A program made the translations under genes and the position numbers. Positions 47,401 to 59,744 of a DNA stretch of 64,000 bases are shown here, one piece after another. The first letter of the stretch is position 1. The number at the start of each line of letters is the position of its first letter. The stretch spans positions 8,749,001 through 8,813,000 of the forward strand of contig NC_092572.1 of assembly GCF_037975245.1 (NCBI RefSeq), in the 5' to 3' direction. The DNA is from Apostichopus japonicus (Eukaryota > Echinodermata > Holothuroidea > Aspidochirotida > Stichopodidae). The notes below the pieces were generated by a model, which did not search any database, was not told the DNA's origin, and saw only the letters and a list, made by a program, of their open reading frames with translations.

Positions 47401-50400
47401 TCATAAATCTACAAAGTTGACACTTAATTAGCTTTCTGCCGTTGATACGGTTGTGGTTCAATCATTTAACTAGACAAATGGTATGGCGCTGTAACGAACC
47501 CTATACGAACAATTTCTTCTAAACGTGAATCGAGACTTGATTTCAGTTTCTCACACAAACTTTCGTATGGGTGATAACTAACATAAGAAGAACATTTGTC
47601 GGAACTACCAGGCAGTATAGATTTATGAACGCACGATAGGAGGCGACCACAAACAATGTATTGTGTAAAAAGAAGAAATAAACTGAACATGGTGTAACGT
47701 ATTTGCTTGTTACGTTTCTCTTTGATACCAGCCATAATCATAATTTAAATATTGTTCTTGCTGCCATGGTTACTGTTATCTATATTGACGGTAAGAAGGC
47801 TCCATTGGTACTGGGTGACTAAAATGGCTCAGCAACGAATATGGATAACACTCAATGAAGAGGAGAGGGAGGCGGGGAGGCAGGGGAGGGTGGGAGGGGT
47901 TGGGGGAGTTGGAATAACTACCAATTCTAATTGCGGTATAGTATCTAAGCTATATAGTACTATATTGAATTGACTCAAGGAAAATAACAACTTTGAATAA
48001 ATACTGAATGAAACTATTAAAATTGGTATAAACAATTGAAGTCCCCAACTGAAATATAACCAGTCGATATTATTGTTAATGACTTTGACTTCAAAGTGCG
48101 TTGTCATATTTTGTTTTTGATATTTCTTAATCAGTTTTTCATAAAAAAGTAGCATCCGATGATTCGGAGATCTAATAAATGGTCCAGTTGACACTAATTT
48201 ATGTCATGTCCAAAACTCAATATTTTGCTTAGACATATGCCAAAAAAAAAAAAACTAAATAAATAAGAAAGAATCATACATTTTGATCATTGCAAACCAA
48301 TAAACTATCAACTACAATTGTAACAACTACCACTTTAATTTTGTTCAATCATATATACGGTAATTGAATCCAGATAAAAGCAAACAAGAAATAATAATGA
48401 ATGAAAGTTCATCACCCATTTTACAGTCCCCTTCTCCTCCTCCTTAATGACAATTCATTACCAGCATGTGAACGCTATCGTTTATTGACTAATTCATTCG
48501 AAAAGTTAACCAACCTATGGAGAGTATTTACATAAACATTCGATTTGAACGAAGTGTCAAATTTGTAACAATGTTACTTTCGCGTGGTTTCCTTGTAGGA
48601 TGTATATAGCGCGTATGATTGTTTACGTTACTACTATAGAGAACAGACGCGTCTATATAATATAAATTGTTATCCTCATGTGAAATAATTGATTGCCTGC
48701 CTCTGTAACACAAGTCCACCCAACTGTGTCATTGAGTTATTAATTAAATGACTTCTCAAGGTGAACTATTTTGTGGAATGTAATGAAATTCTACGCAGTT
48801 AATTCAATGTGATCGCCGTAGTGTGTTATCAATAAAACAAATATAATGTTAGGCGGTGTATATAGGATCGATATATTAAAGAGCAAGGTAAGTGGCCTTG
48901 GCCGTCATCCGTTAAAGGTGTATACATTACGTTCGCATCAGTGGGGTTATTTCTTATATTATACGTTAGTCCAGGTTATCGGTTATCGATGATTTTCTTC
49001 TGGCCGAAAGTTATTGCTCATTCAGTCTCGAGTCCCACGTCTTCTTGAAAGTGGGGGTGTGGGGGCGGGGGGGGGGGGGTGTGGATAGGGTTGGCAGTGG
49101 ACCATGTAAGTACATGAGTCAATCTTTTAGAACTAATACCATATTTGTTTAAATGGTTTTGTCTTCACAGGAACAAAAAACTATAACGTGCGTTGTAATA
49201 GATAATCATAACAAAAACGAATATCACAAAATACGGAAGCGAATCGCCAGTCTGACACGCACGATACCATCGGCGTATCCGGTGGTTAATAGGAACAAGA
49301 CCCCTTCCTCCGGTCGAGCTCCTGCTACCGTTCGCATCACCATCCCCCTCCCTATATCACTGAGATCGGGGTATACATAGTTATTCAAAGCACTGAGCAA
49401 CATCTCATTATTTTAGTCCAGGTTATAAATATATATTTTTCTGTCCCATGTATTTTCTTTCTCTGTCTTGATTTTGCCCCTATGACTAAACGGTATGTGT
49501 GCGTTTGGATAGATATCGCAGTTGAATAACACTGGGTGATACATGATAATAAAGATTATCAGTTTACTATCAACAATGAAACTGATATTCCGGTAGATTT
49601 GAAACTATAACGGTACCTTTGTTTTTGGTTTTTGTGTGTGAATCATAATCTAACATTTCCATTGTAAACATCTATTTAACATTTCCAACGTAAACAACTT
49701 TTCTTTTTTTTTCAATTCATAAATTATATAGTTCAGCAATATTTGAACAATGAAGGTCTTCCGATGCGAATTTGAAGTAACTCTCAAAAGTCCGATGAAT
49801 TCTTTATGATGTTGTACCTGTTTATAGTTGGGTCAAAGTGATGACAAAAATCCGTCGACAGACTAAGGAAGCCCAATGTATTGTTTTTATCCATTTTTCG
49901 AATCCATGTAACGTAACCTTTTACAATACCCCTTAACAATAGAATTCTTCTGAGGACATGGTGATTATTTTCAAATGACGTCTGAGGACTTGGTATTCCC
50001 TTGTTCAAGTCCTCAGTCAAGATTCAAAGCCAGTACACAGACACATACACACACATTCTATGTAGTTGAGTATTTGTATGAAAGTACACTTGTCCATGAA
50101 GAATGCGTTTGGATGTTCAAATTGGTGACGCTATACACAATTACTTTAACGAATATTTGTGGTTTGACGCCAGACACATGCGTTACTGGATCACCCGTCT
50201 GAGTGGTATACGCGTGCGATTTTTTTCTTCTTCTCAAAACGTCTTTGAAATTAAACGTTTCACTGAAAATGAGCAAATATGGTTTAACAATTCTCAATGA
50301 CAGATCGAATAAAAAGGGGGCGATCTAGAAATATACCAACTTTTTTTTATACATGTCTAGAAAGTCCTCCAAAATCGTAACAATCTGCTGTAGTAGAGGT

Positions 50401-53400
50401 AACTTGCATTCATTAAGTTAGTATCAATAATGTTTAAGGCGTACAGATATATTCTGCTAGCGTTGGATATCGAAGGACGAATGAACAAACGAATCGTATC
50501 AATGAAACAGTTCATTGACCACTAACGCGTAAAATATATGAGTTAATCCCCAGAAGGCGTGTACTTAAAACGTGCGCACGAACTTATTGAAACAGTGATG
50601 TAAATACATTCATTGTCTTTATTTCCTAATTTTTCTTTATTTTTAGCTGAAAATCTCAAGATAGCATGGATTTATACCGTCATCTTTGTTTTCTAATTAG
50701 CTCTATTTCGCTTTTCTTTTTAACAACTTCACAGTGTCTAGGATTACCTTGTATTTGATTTCAGTTAATCCACTTAATCTTGTGTCACATCTAATGAATC
50801 CCCAAAATGGCCTCGTTAATCTATTAATTCACTGGGCTTAGTTCATGACGCACATGCATGCAAGTCGACGGGGTGATTGCTCGCTAATACACGATCATTA
50901 ATCAAACGATCGACGTTGCCTTCGATAAACTATACACAAAGATAGACTTTTTGATGGGGAGTAGGCCTACAAAATGTCATTCCCAGGGTCCTCGTTACGT
51001 TCGTATAAATATAGCATATCCTGAAATAGATAAAACAGTAATGCCGTTTAATAAATCGCGATTGGATACGGCATTAACAATTTTTTAACCGCATATTATC
51101 TTCCGATCCTAAAACTAAATTTAAGACGAGCTCTCCTCTATAACAACATAACTCGTCTAATTAATGTTTGTATTTCACGTATCACACAAATCACTTAATT
51201 GACGGATCTGCGTTTGAATGTTAACCCTTCTGTAGGATGGTATAGTGAAGAGCTGATCCGGAGGGATGGGGATGGAGATGTATACACTCAATTATATACC
51301 GAATGTATAGCCTAAATCCCTCTATCCTGGAGTAGGCTTGAACGACCCAGAGACACACATTCTCTTTAAAAAGGAAGAAATCCTGGACCCGCCCCGGATG
51401 GACAAATCCAAATTGTACTTTTTGTTTTCGTAATTTTCTTTTCGTTCATTAAGGGAGTTTCGCTAGTCACTCTCTACCGTTAGTTTCTATATGAGAAAAT
51501 GCGGTATAGTGAACTCATTTCTTATATAAAATTGTATGCGGTAATCACAGTGTAAAAAAACTAACCATGGTACAAAATGTTACTTAAATTCTCAATATAT
51601 TTCACCATTGCAGCCATTTTGTATTGGACTTACAAAGATTGTTAACGACAATTAACGACATTTCTAAGTTGAGAATGATGATCACAGCTTGAAATAGTTT
51701 TGCTAGAAATGAAATATCCCCAAACACTTATTGTCAGTTAACGATGTAGTTAACTGTATATATCGACTGATAGCAACTGAAAGGTGATGAAAGTGGTGGC
51801 AGCATTTACAAAGACCTAAGAAGTGATCAAACAAATATCCTAACATGTGTCTATCAGATGATAAATAGCGACCTCTTTTTTATTTGTGCTATTGTCTGTG
51901 AGTCCTCCAAAGGATTAACCATAGAAGGTTAACATGAACATAAATTTCATTGACGAGTCTTTTTTTTCTTTAATCAGTTGAATCTGACTCACAATTGACG
52001 CAAAAATCAAATATGACATCGAATTCTTCCCGATGGCGACATAGGCAAACTTCACTTTGAAGTAATCATACGATAACACGGGAATACTTATTCAACCTCC
52101 CCATAGCTTATGTAAGGTAGATATATTACGACAAGTTTGACAACTGCAACAAATTCAATCGATTATTTATATTGAACATCAGTTACATGACTTCATAATC
52201 ATGACAATGTCCTAAGGGTAGAAAATTTTCCCCCTTTTTCTTATTTTTCTGTCCCGAATGGGTCAATTCGATCCCTGGCGTTGATTGACAGGGGATTAAC
52301 GTCCTTTAAGTTGGCCCCTTGATTTTTATGTTATAAAATTTTAAAAGTGTTAGTAAATCTCATCGCATTTTGAAGTTGAAATCGTTACAAACGATTCTAC
52401 TTTTCATGTCCATTACGCCTCCTCCCAAGTGGTCAACGATATTGCCACTTTCAAATTCTTAATATTTAAAGCCTTTTTTTCTGGTGCCACTCAAAATGAC
52501 AGTGTTGATTCGAAAATTAAAGTTTCTTACCTTAAGGCCTCGATATGTCCATTTTGCTTTCTCCATACAAGAACAGATAGCGTGGCATCAATTGATTTCC
52601 AGAAACACACTCGGGACAATGAGTAATACCATTTCTGAATGAAGTGAGTGCGGATGAGTATATTTACGCGACAAATTTCAGACACTTGTCTTCATTCACG
52701 GGGCGCCGTTTGTTCCCTTTTTTCCCTCTGTAGTCTAAAGAAAGTTTGACTTGTTGACAGAAACCCAAAATTGTCTATTCTGCAAGAAGAAAGGAATGTA
52801 GAGAATAATTGCTAGTATAACTTTGTCTCTTTATTTTTTTTAAAATATAAAAATAACATTTAAATGCATTTAAATACTTCTTAAGCGTTCATTATATGAG
52901 TATTGACAATATGACAATATTAAGATTTTCGATTGTTTACCTGATAGATATTGAAACAATTAGCACGTGGGACCTATTTTTAATTATAGATTGAAAATAA
53001 TGTCGCATTCCAAAGTGTAGTATAAAGAAATTGCAATCGACTTGGTTCCGATACACAGATGTTACGAACCAACGCCACAGTAATTAAGAACATATTCAGG
53101 ATTTAGCTGTAATATTATTTGAGGAGCCCTGGATGCACAAAATAACATTGAAATAGATATACAGTGAAACTACATCTTAAATATTTACCAACTTCATTAC
53201 TTATCTAATTAAGCGGGAAAAGGCTAGACTAATGACAACGTCCTCAATGAACATGCCCCTATAATCTGTTTGCATTAATTATATGTAAAAACAATAGCCT
53301 AATATATTCAACTGATCAATATACGAATTCCCCAATATCCTCTATATAATATACTACAGTAAATATTTGACTTGGTAAAATTTCCATATAATTCTTGGAA

Positions 53401-53780
53401 ACATTATGTTTGTAATTGCATTTTTAGAAGTTGTGAAGATATAGTCGATATTTATAACGATTATATATTTGTAAATGTGTCCCCAGTCATATGACTGATA
53501 TAAACTACTTCAAAATTGAACCTGTATCGAAAATTATTAGTTTATATAACAATCAGACATTTCAAAACTACCACTTGAGAGACTTATCGTGTTACCACGA
53601 GCCAGTCGCTTTTAACAACTGCAAAATACAAGTTTAGATTTACCACTGTTATATAATAGCGGTATATTGTACAGTTATTATAATGGATTTGCTACTCCGC
53701 TTTCATTGATTAAATGATAATTATAAATACAGTCAAAGAAAATATATGAAGGCAAATTAGAATGGATCGTTTGATTCTCT
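44491..53780. other. No gene seen; long featureless stretch
   Basis: Nine kilobases of AT-rich DNA with poly-G runs at about 46391-46409 and 49060-49079, a C-rich tract near 45160-45185 and a (GAAA)n run at about 45835-45860. Short frames at 45868-46071 and 49153-49380 are slightly richer in GC (see findings) but are not supported as exons. No RNA gene or repeat family was recognised. Confidence 0.35.
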
Positions 53781-53865
53781 ACGTTAATATTAAGTTGTAT
53801 AAAAGTAAGTTGGCGTGACGTTTCGATCCTAGCAGGATCTTCTCCAGATGCTAAATGACAAGTCA
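53781..53865 (-). mobile_element. Penelope-like element relic with a degenerate hammerhead motif
   Basis: Minus strand, 53847 down to 53817: CTGGAGA, then AGATCCTGCTAGGATC (stem GATCC/GGATC), GAAAC and GTC. The GAAACGTC end gives the self-complementary ACGT stem III seen in Penelope-like hammerheads. The core is damaged: the invariant A after CTG is G, and stem II starts with an unpaired A, so self-cleavage is unlikely. The plus-strand phrase GACGTTTCGATCCTAGCAGG is a common one in invertebrate genomes. No reverse transcriptase is left. Confidence 0.5.
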
Positions 53866-56800
53866 TTCTATTACACAGGCTCTCTAGTGGATAAGCAGTT
53901 TGCTAACAGTTTTATTTTATTTTAATATTAAGTTGTTAGTACCAACAAATATCTTCATAATGATTTCATGTTCTTGAAAATCATCTTGATGTAACTCTAA
54001 TCACAGAAACTTGTAAACTATGTGAGCAAATGTTGTCAAATTATTAAATAATTGATTTCCTTTTTTATCATTATTCTGAAAAATAAAGCTTGAAAATATC
54101 CCTTGTTTTATTTAGTGAGTTATGTGTGATTCATTTGAGAACCAAACTCATAAAATATTTACCTGTTATGAATTATAAAACGTAGCCTGTGACACTTAGT
54201 AACAAATCCATTTCTCTCTATTATGTATGACATGATAGCAAAACAATTTAGTAAGTTGTCGCTGAGTGTTCGTATAATTAAAATATTTATGGAACAACAA
54301 CACATGAAACAAATATATATTACACATAAACTTCTGTCGCTTGTCAAATGATTGAGTTACGTATGAACAGTTGAACATTTTGCAGAAAAAAAATCGGTTG
54401 TGATGTGCACAGTTGATATAACGAGTGAACGACTTGCACCGTGCTTTAATTTGCAAATACAGGGTTTTCAAAACCATACCAGCAATAAATTAAACGATTG
54501 TTATTAAGGTAAACGCTGTTTAACATTTACTATAAATACAACGAGCTGGAGTGACCATTTCAAAGCTATTGAAGTTACCTGTGATATACACGTTCCCCTT
54601 TTTACAAATTAGAAAGTCGTTTGAATAATGCGGTATAGGATAACCAATTCTTGTATGTAATATAATGTTAGGTAAGACCTTAATCGTATGTAACTTATTG
54701 CCGTTTATGAATGTAACTGGTTTCGACAGTTGCTGTTCTGTAACTGCCTTTACACATTTGAAAGTCAACTGAGCTGTCATGATCAAATTACTGAAGCTCA
54801 TGCCGACGAGTGGATTAAAATAATCCACCCATTGACCAATACTCGAAGTGAACAAACAACATAATCCTTGTAAAATGACCCCCTATGAGATCGAAGAAAC
54901 GTTTTGTGTACATACCATATTAAGCATCATCCAATGTAGATGTATCCATACGTAACATATAGACCACATTGAATTACTTTCCCTCCCGCCTTGTCAATGT
55001 ATCAGTACTAATAGAGCTAAACCCTAAATTCACTGTGACGTCCAAGTATGTCTTTGATCTCCTAATTAAAGGCCAAATTAAATTAACTCCACTTCACTTA
55101 AGCAATGATACTCCACAGGGAATTACTTTACGCGGAGAGTTTAGTCAGCTAAAGTGACTGTCCCTCAGGCTTGCGTTGTTTGATGATCGTTTACCGGTAA
55201 TACACAAAGGATTTAGGAAGATTTACGTGGGAAGATAGTTTCGAAAGCAAGTTCCGTTTCTAAAGAAGATATTTTGTTTAGTGAGTAGTGAGAGCAAGAT
55301 GAAAGGGGGTTTATTATGATTTAAAAAATATCGATATAGATTTCTTAGTATTTCTTAATATTTTAATGATATTACAATTTTATACAGTTTAATTAAACCG
55401 TTCCAACTCGTTTGACGAATGTGTTGAGAATAAAATGCATTCAGCGTGTTATAATTACATTATAGGCCTTTATCATACAAAGGTCAAAGAATATTTCAAC
55501 GGAGAGCTACTATGATAAAAGGTACTACAATATCGCTGTCAAATCAATTGTACAATCAAATGTCGTTTCATTTTAAATCCGTGGAACAAACTCGCGGCAA
55601 TAACAATACAGACAATAGAGGTGCAGTGTTAGACCACTTTATAATGAGTACATTTTACTGGTCATAGTTAAATTTAGACATTATATATAATTATTTTAAT
55701 ATATAATCTTAAATTGATTAAGTAACAAATATTAAGGAAGATTTATTAGATACTATGAACTCATCGTTGTCAATAATTTTATCCCCCCCCCCCCTTAAAA
55801 ATAATAAATGAACAAAGAATGTCAACGTGAATTCTCCTAATGAATATCACATAACGAAGTTCGTTCCTTCTTCGTCAAACGTATATTTTTGTTAAAATAA
55901 AATAAAATAAAAATAAAATATGCGAAATGGTTACAGCCTTGTCAAGTTTGCATTAATCTAAATTATTTAATATGCTAATATAAGATGCTTGTTTGAACAC
56001 GTCAAAGCGAATTAAAAAGTGGGATTGTAAACAAAATTAATTATACCCTGATCCTTTAAATTAAGCAACTGAAAAAAAAAAACATGAAGAAAAGCTAACT
56101 GCAGACCTAGATTTAGTTTGACGTATTCTAAGATACTGCGGTAAAGATATCGTTCATCTATCACTCAGTTAGACGACTATAAAATGCCATAAGTAATCTC
56201 GCTTTGTTTGGATTAAACTAGGAAACACGAGCAAGTTAGTCTGTCTGTTATCATGTATTCCCCGAGATCGTATTTCTTTCATTAATGTAGAGTAGAACAC
56301 AACATGATAACATAGTGAGACACTGGTGTGTGAAAGGGTCGTCGGGGACCATGGCCTCATTTTCCGTCGTCAATCGTGGGGGGAAAAACGTTCAATCAGG
56401 GGATTTGCTTTTCAAAATTAGTTATTAGCAATGCGTCTAGACCAATTAAAGACCAAATCTATAGCCTAACTATAGCGTAACATGCAACAGTGTGCCTCTA
56501 AGCTGTCATAACTGTTTACTGGGGCTGTACACTAGTAACGCCCCCCCCCCCCCGCTACTATACATGTCAGCCATGTCAGCCACACAACCTCATTTGTAAC
56601 AGTTTTGATACCCTACACCTTTCCATTAAGATTCATGTCCCTATCTTAACCAGTCGGGGATTTTTTCTTTCTTTAATTATGCCCCCACGTTTGAAATGCT
56701 ACCACAAGATATTCACAACACCATTTGCCTACAACCTATATAGTATGGTCTCTTCACTGTCTTCATGCCCTCAACTAAAAATATGATATAATATTTGGCT

Positions 56801-59454
56801 AATTAATCCCTCAAACAGAATAGGCCTTTTCCGTTGATATCACCTAGCTGCAATTCTTCTTCTTTTTTTTTCTTCTTTTTTTTTGTAACTTAGATATCGC
56901 GAATATTCTATTTGTAATTTTCTATTATTTAAAATCAAATTCTGTTTTATTAGGAGTGTCGTCGCATCTATTTTTACTCTCCGTCAAAAGTTATCAAGTG
57001 AAGCTTTAACTGGACGACTGGAGCACGCTCCAATTATCAAATAGGTTTAGCCCGTGGGGTAGCAAAGATACACATATTAAATGGATTATACGCGTAGTAA
57101 CAGGAATAGGTCGTCCTTACTACTTCCAGTTTGATAAATCTTAGAGAGAAGTAGACGTTTCCCTGAGATTCTCATGTCATCTTTCATTATATAGCATAGG
57201 ACATGTACCTTTCAATCCAATGTAGACAGGCAGACACACACACACACATACGCACACACAAAGATTTTGATTTTGGTGTCTATGACGTCATAGCAACGCG
57301 TGTTTGGTTATTGGAGTAGATAGTTGGGAAGATTGAACATGTTGATGGAAGAGTTTTCCAAAGACATTTGATGGATTGGAGAAAGTGGCTCTCCATGGAG
57401 CATGATTTATCGCTATAGTTTTGCATAATGAAAGATTTAAAAAAGGTCATAACAGAACATATAAACATACCGTCATGAATGTTAACATAATTCGCAGTAG
57501 ACAGTTTGCCCATGTAATTGGAATTGCTTTCTTCGTTAAACTAGAAAAGGTCACTATTGCCTAAAGTTACTACTTAAACTTACTAAACAATACATGAAAT
57601 ATCAAGCTCTACAAAATGTAATGACAGATATAGTATTGTCAAGCTCGCATAACAACGGGGAAAGCATTCTTTAAAGTTTGTATTACCTGTATGCATGAAG
57701 CAAGGAGCACAAGACGCGGACTCAGGAGAAGGATGTATATGTCCCCTATTTTTATCCAAACACTAGAAAATAAAAGTAGTATCTAGCATAACCTTGCATG
57801 TGGACCTACCTATAGGTCTAATTGGAATGCAACATCTCAAGTCATTGGTGTGTGTGTGTGTGGGGGGGGGGAGTGGGGGTGAGGGAGGCGCTATGCATAA
57901 TGCATTTACCTGGAAGAATATCTAAAGATACTTGATATCATTTGTTTCATAAGCGATAGTATGTAACACTAAACTTGAAAGAAAACCCGGCCTCTGTATT
58001 TACTTCATTTTACTAAGACATTTATAGAAAAATATTAAGTTCAACAAATGGTGTGTTAATTTTGTTAACTTCTAAAAATGTTAGTAGTTGAATATGAGGA
58101 TGAAAAGAATTACGGAGAGGACGTAGTTATGCTCACCCTTAAATTCAAAATGCTCAATTTCTTGGAAGCTCATAAAAAAGGTATTATTTATTGAACTTAA
58201 TTTCTTACAAGATTTTGTTTTTATTAATCAAAGCTAAAACATTTTCAGTACTGAATAATCAAAGGAGTGATTAATAAATCATTTTAATGATCACATTTTC
58301 CACGAAGGTTACAGCCCCCGCCTTAAAAAATGACATGCGGTTGTTCAAACGCACTCAAATGCTAACAAAATACAACGTCGTGAGGTTCTTTGAACATCTA
58401 AAATCATATGATTGAAAAAAAGATAAAAAGAATAATAAATATTTCATTAAAAAATTTATCCGACTTAGTTAAATGTTCAGAAATTATACGAAAGTGATGC
58501 AAAACAAGGTCGTATACAGTCACAACATTATTTCAGAAAGACTTTTTTGCAATTAAATATTTCATTATTTTTTTTTAAATTGACATTAACCTTGAAAATG
58601 CCCAAACTGGCAGTGAAAAAAAGTACTTAAGGCAACCTGCAAGGTATAATCATTAGCCCTGAACAGTGAGGATGATCACCTGCAGTATACCCACCATGCT
58701 CCCACGGATCAGTTAATCGCTATAGGGGGTACCCTGCAAGGATCAATGATGTTTCAAGGCTGACTAAACATAATATTATTGAGCACAATTTTAAACTGTA
58801 TCTCAGAGTTGAATTCACGAGTTGATTAATTGTTTACTAATTATTGAAGACGACAAGAGAAGTTCGCTTCCCTAAGGAAGCCTCTTTTAATTCTTAGGGA
58901 ATTGATCTAATGGTCTACGTGGTATACTAAATAGTCCATCCTTTTACATTGAGAAGCCTCGAGTGGTTAAAGGATCATTAAAAGGCGAACAAAAATATTT
59001 AAAAAAAACTGACAGGCGCATTAAAAAACACAAGATAGGCAGATTTTAGTGATGATTTAACGGTGCATCATATTATGAAGTTACCGTATGTTATGACTAA
59101 ACTCACTGATTCACTTGAAAAATGCCTGAACACTCTACATTCAAACATCTATAAACACAGGCATACGGTGATAGAAAAGTCAACCTTGAGGTAACAGTTT
59201 CAGTTCATTTCAACATATTTAATAATAATATATATTCCAATCTCCATTCAATGCAATTAATTAGTATAGATCAGTTGTTGTGATCATGGCCACCATTACC
59301 GATCTACAAGAGTAATCGTCTGTGTATGATGATAATGTTCAAAAGAGCCGAATATTGTAGTGACGTCATCAAGCTCTGTGTTTGCCAACGTTTGTCCTCA
59401 ATTTATTATCAGTTGTCATAAAGACTCACTTGCTTCAATAGCAGATCTTCAGTC
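53866..59454. other. No gene seen
   Basis: AT-rich sequence with poly-C runs at about 55785-55794 and 56540-56554, a (CA)n run near 57233-57260 and a (TG)n-(G)n run at about 57848-57871. The 111-codon minus-strand frame at 54520-54855 is discussed in findings; otherwise nothing. Confidence 0.4.
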
Positions 59455-59658
59455 CTATATATGTAGGCTATATTTATATATATATATATATATATAGATA
59501 TATATATATGTGTGTGTGTGTATATATATATATACTATATATATATATATATAGGCCTATATACATATGTATCTGTATATATACTATATATATGCCTACA
59601 TAGGCCTATATGCTATACATATATATATATATATATATGCTATATGCTATATATATAT

Positions 59659-59742
<84 letters not shown>
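59455..59742. repeat. Large compound TA tract with TAGGCCTATA inserts
   Basis: About 290 bp of TA with palindromic TATAGGCCTATA-type inserts, TGTGTG and GCTATATGCTATA words, then about 80 bp of pure TA. Confidence 0.95.

Positions 59743-59744
<2 letters not shown>

Noticed and set aside
58640-58760. Possible snRNA-like segment with GATGATCACC
   Set aside because: Compared by eye with U1, U2 and U4 and with the U2-headed repeat body; only short words match.
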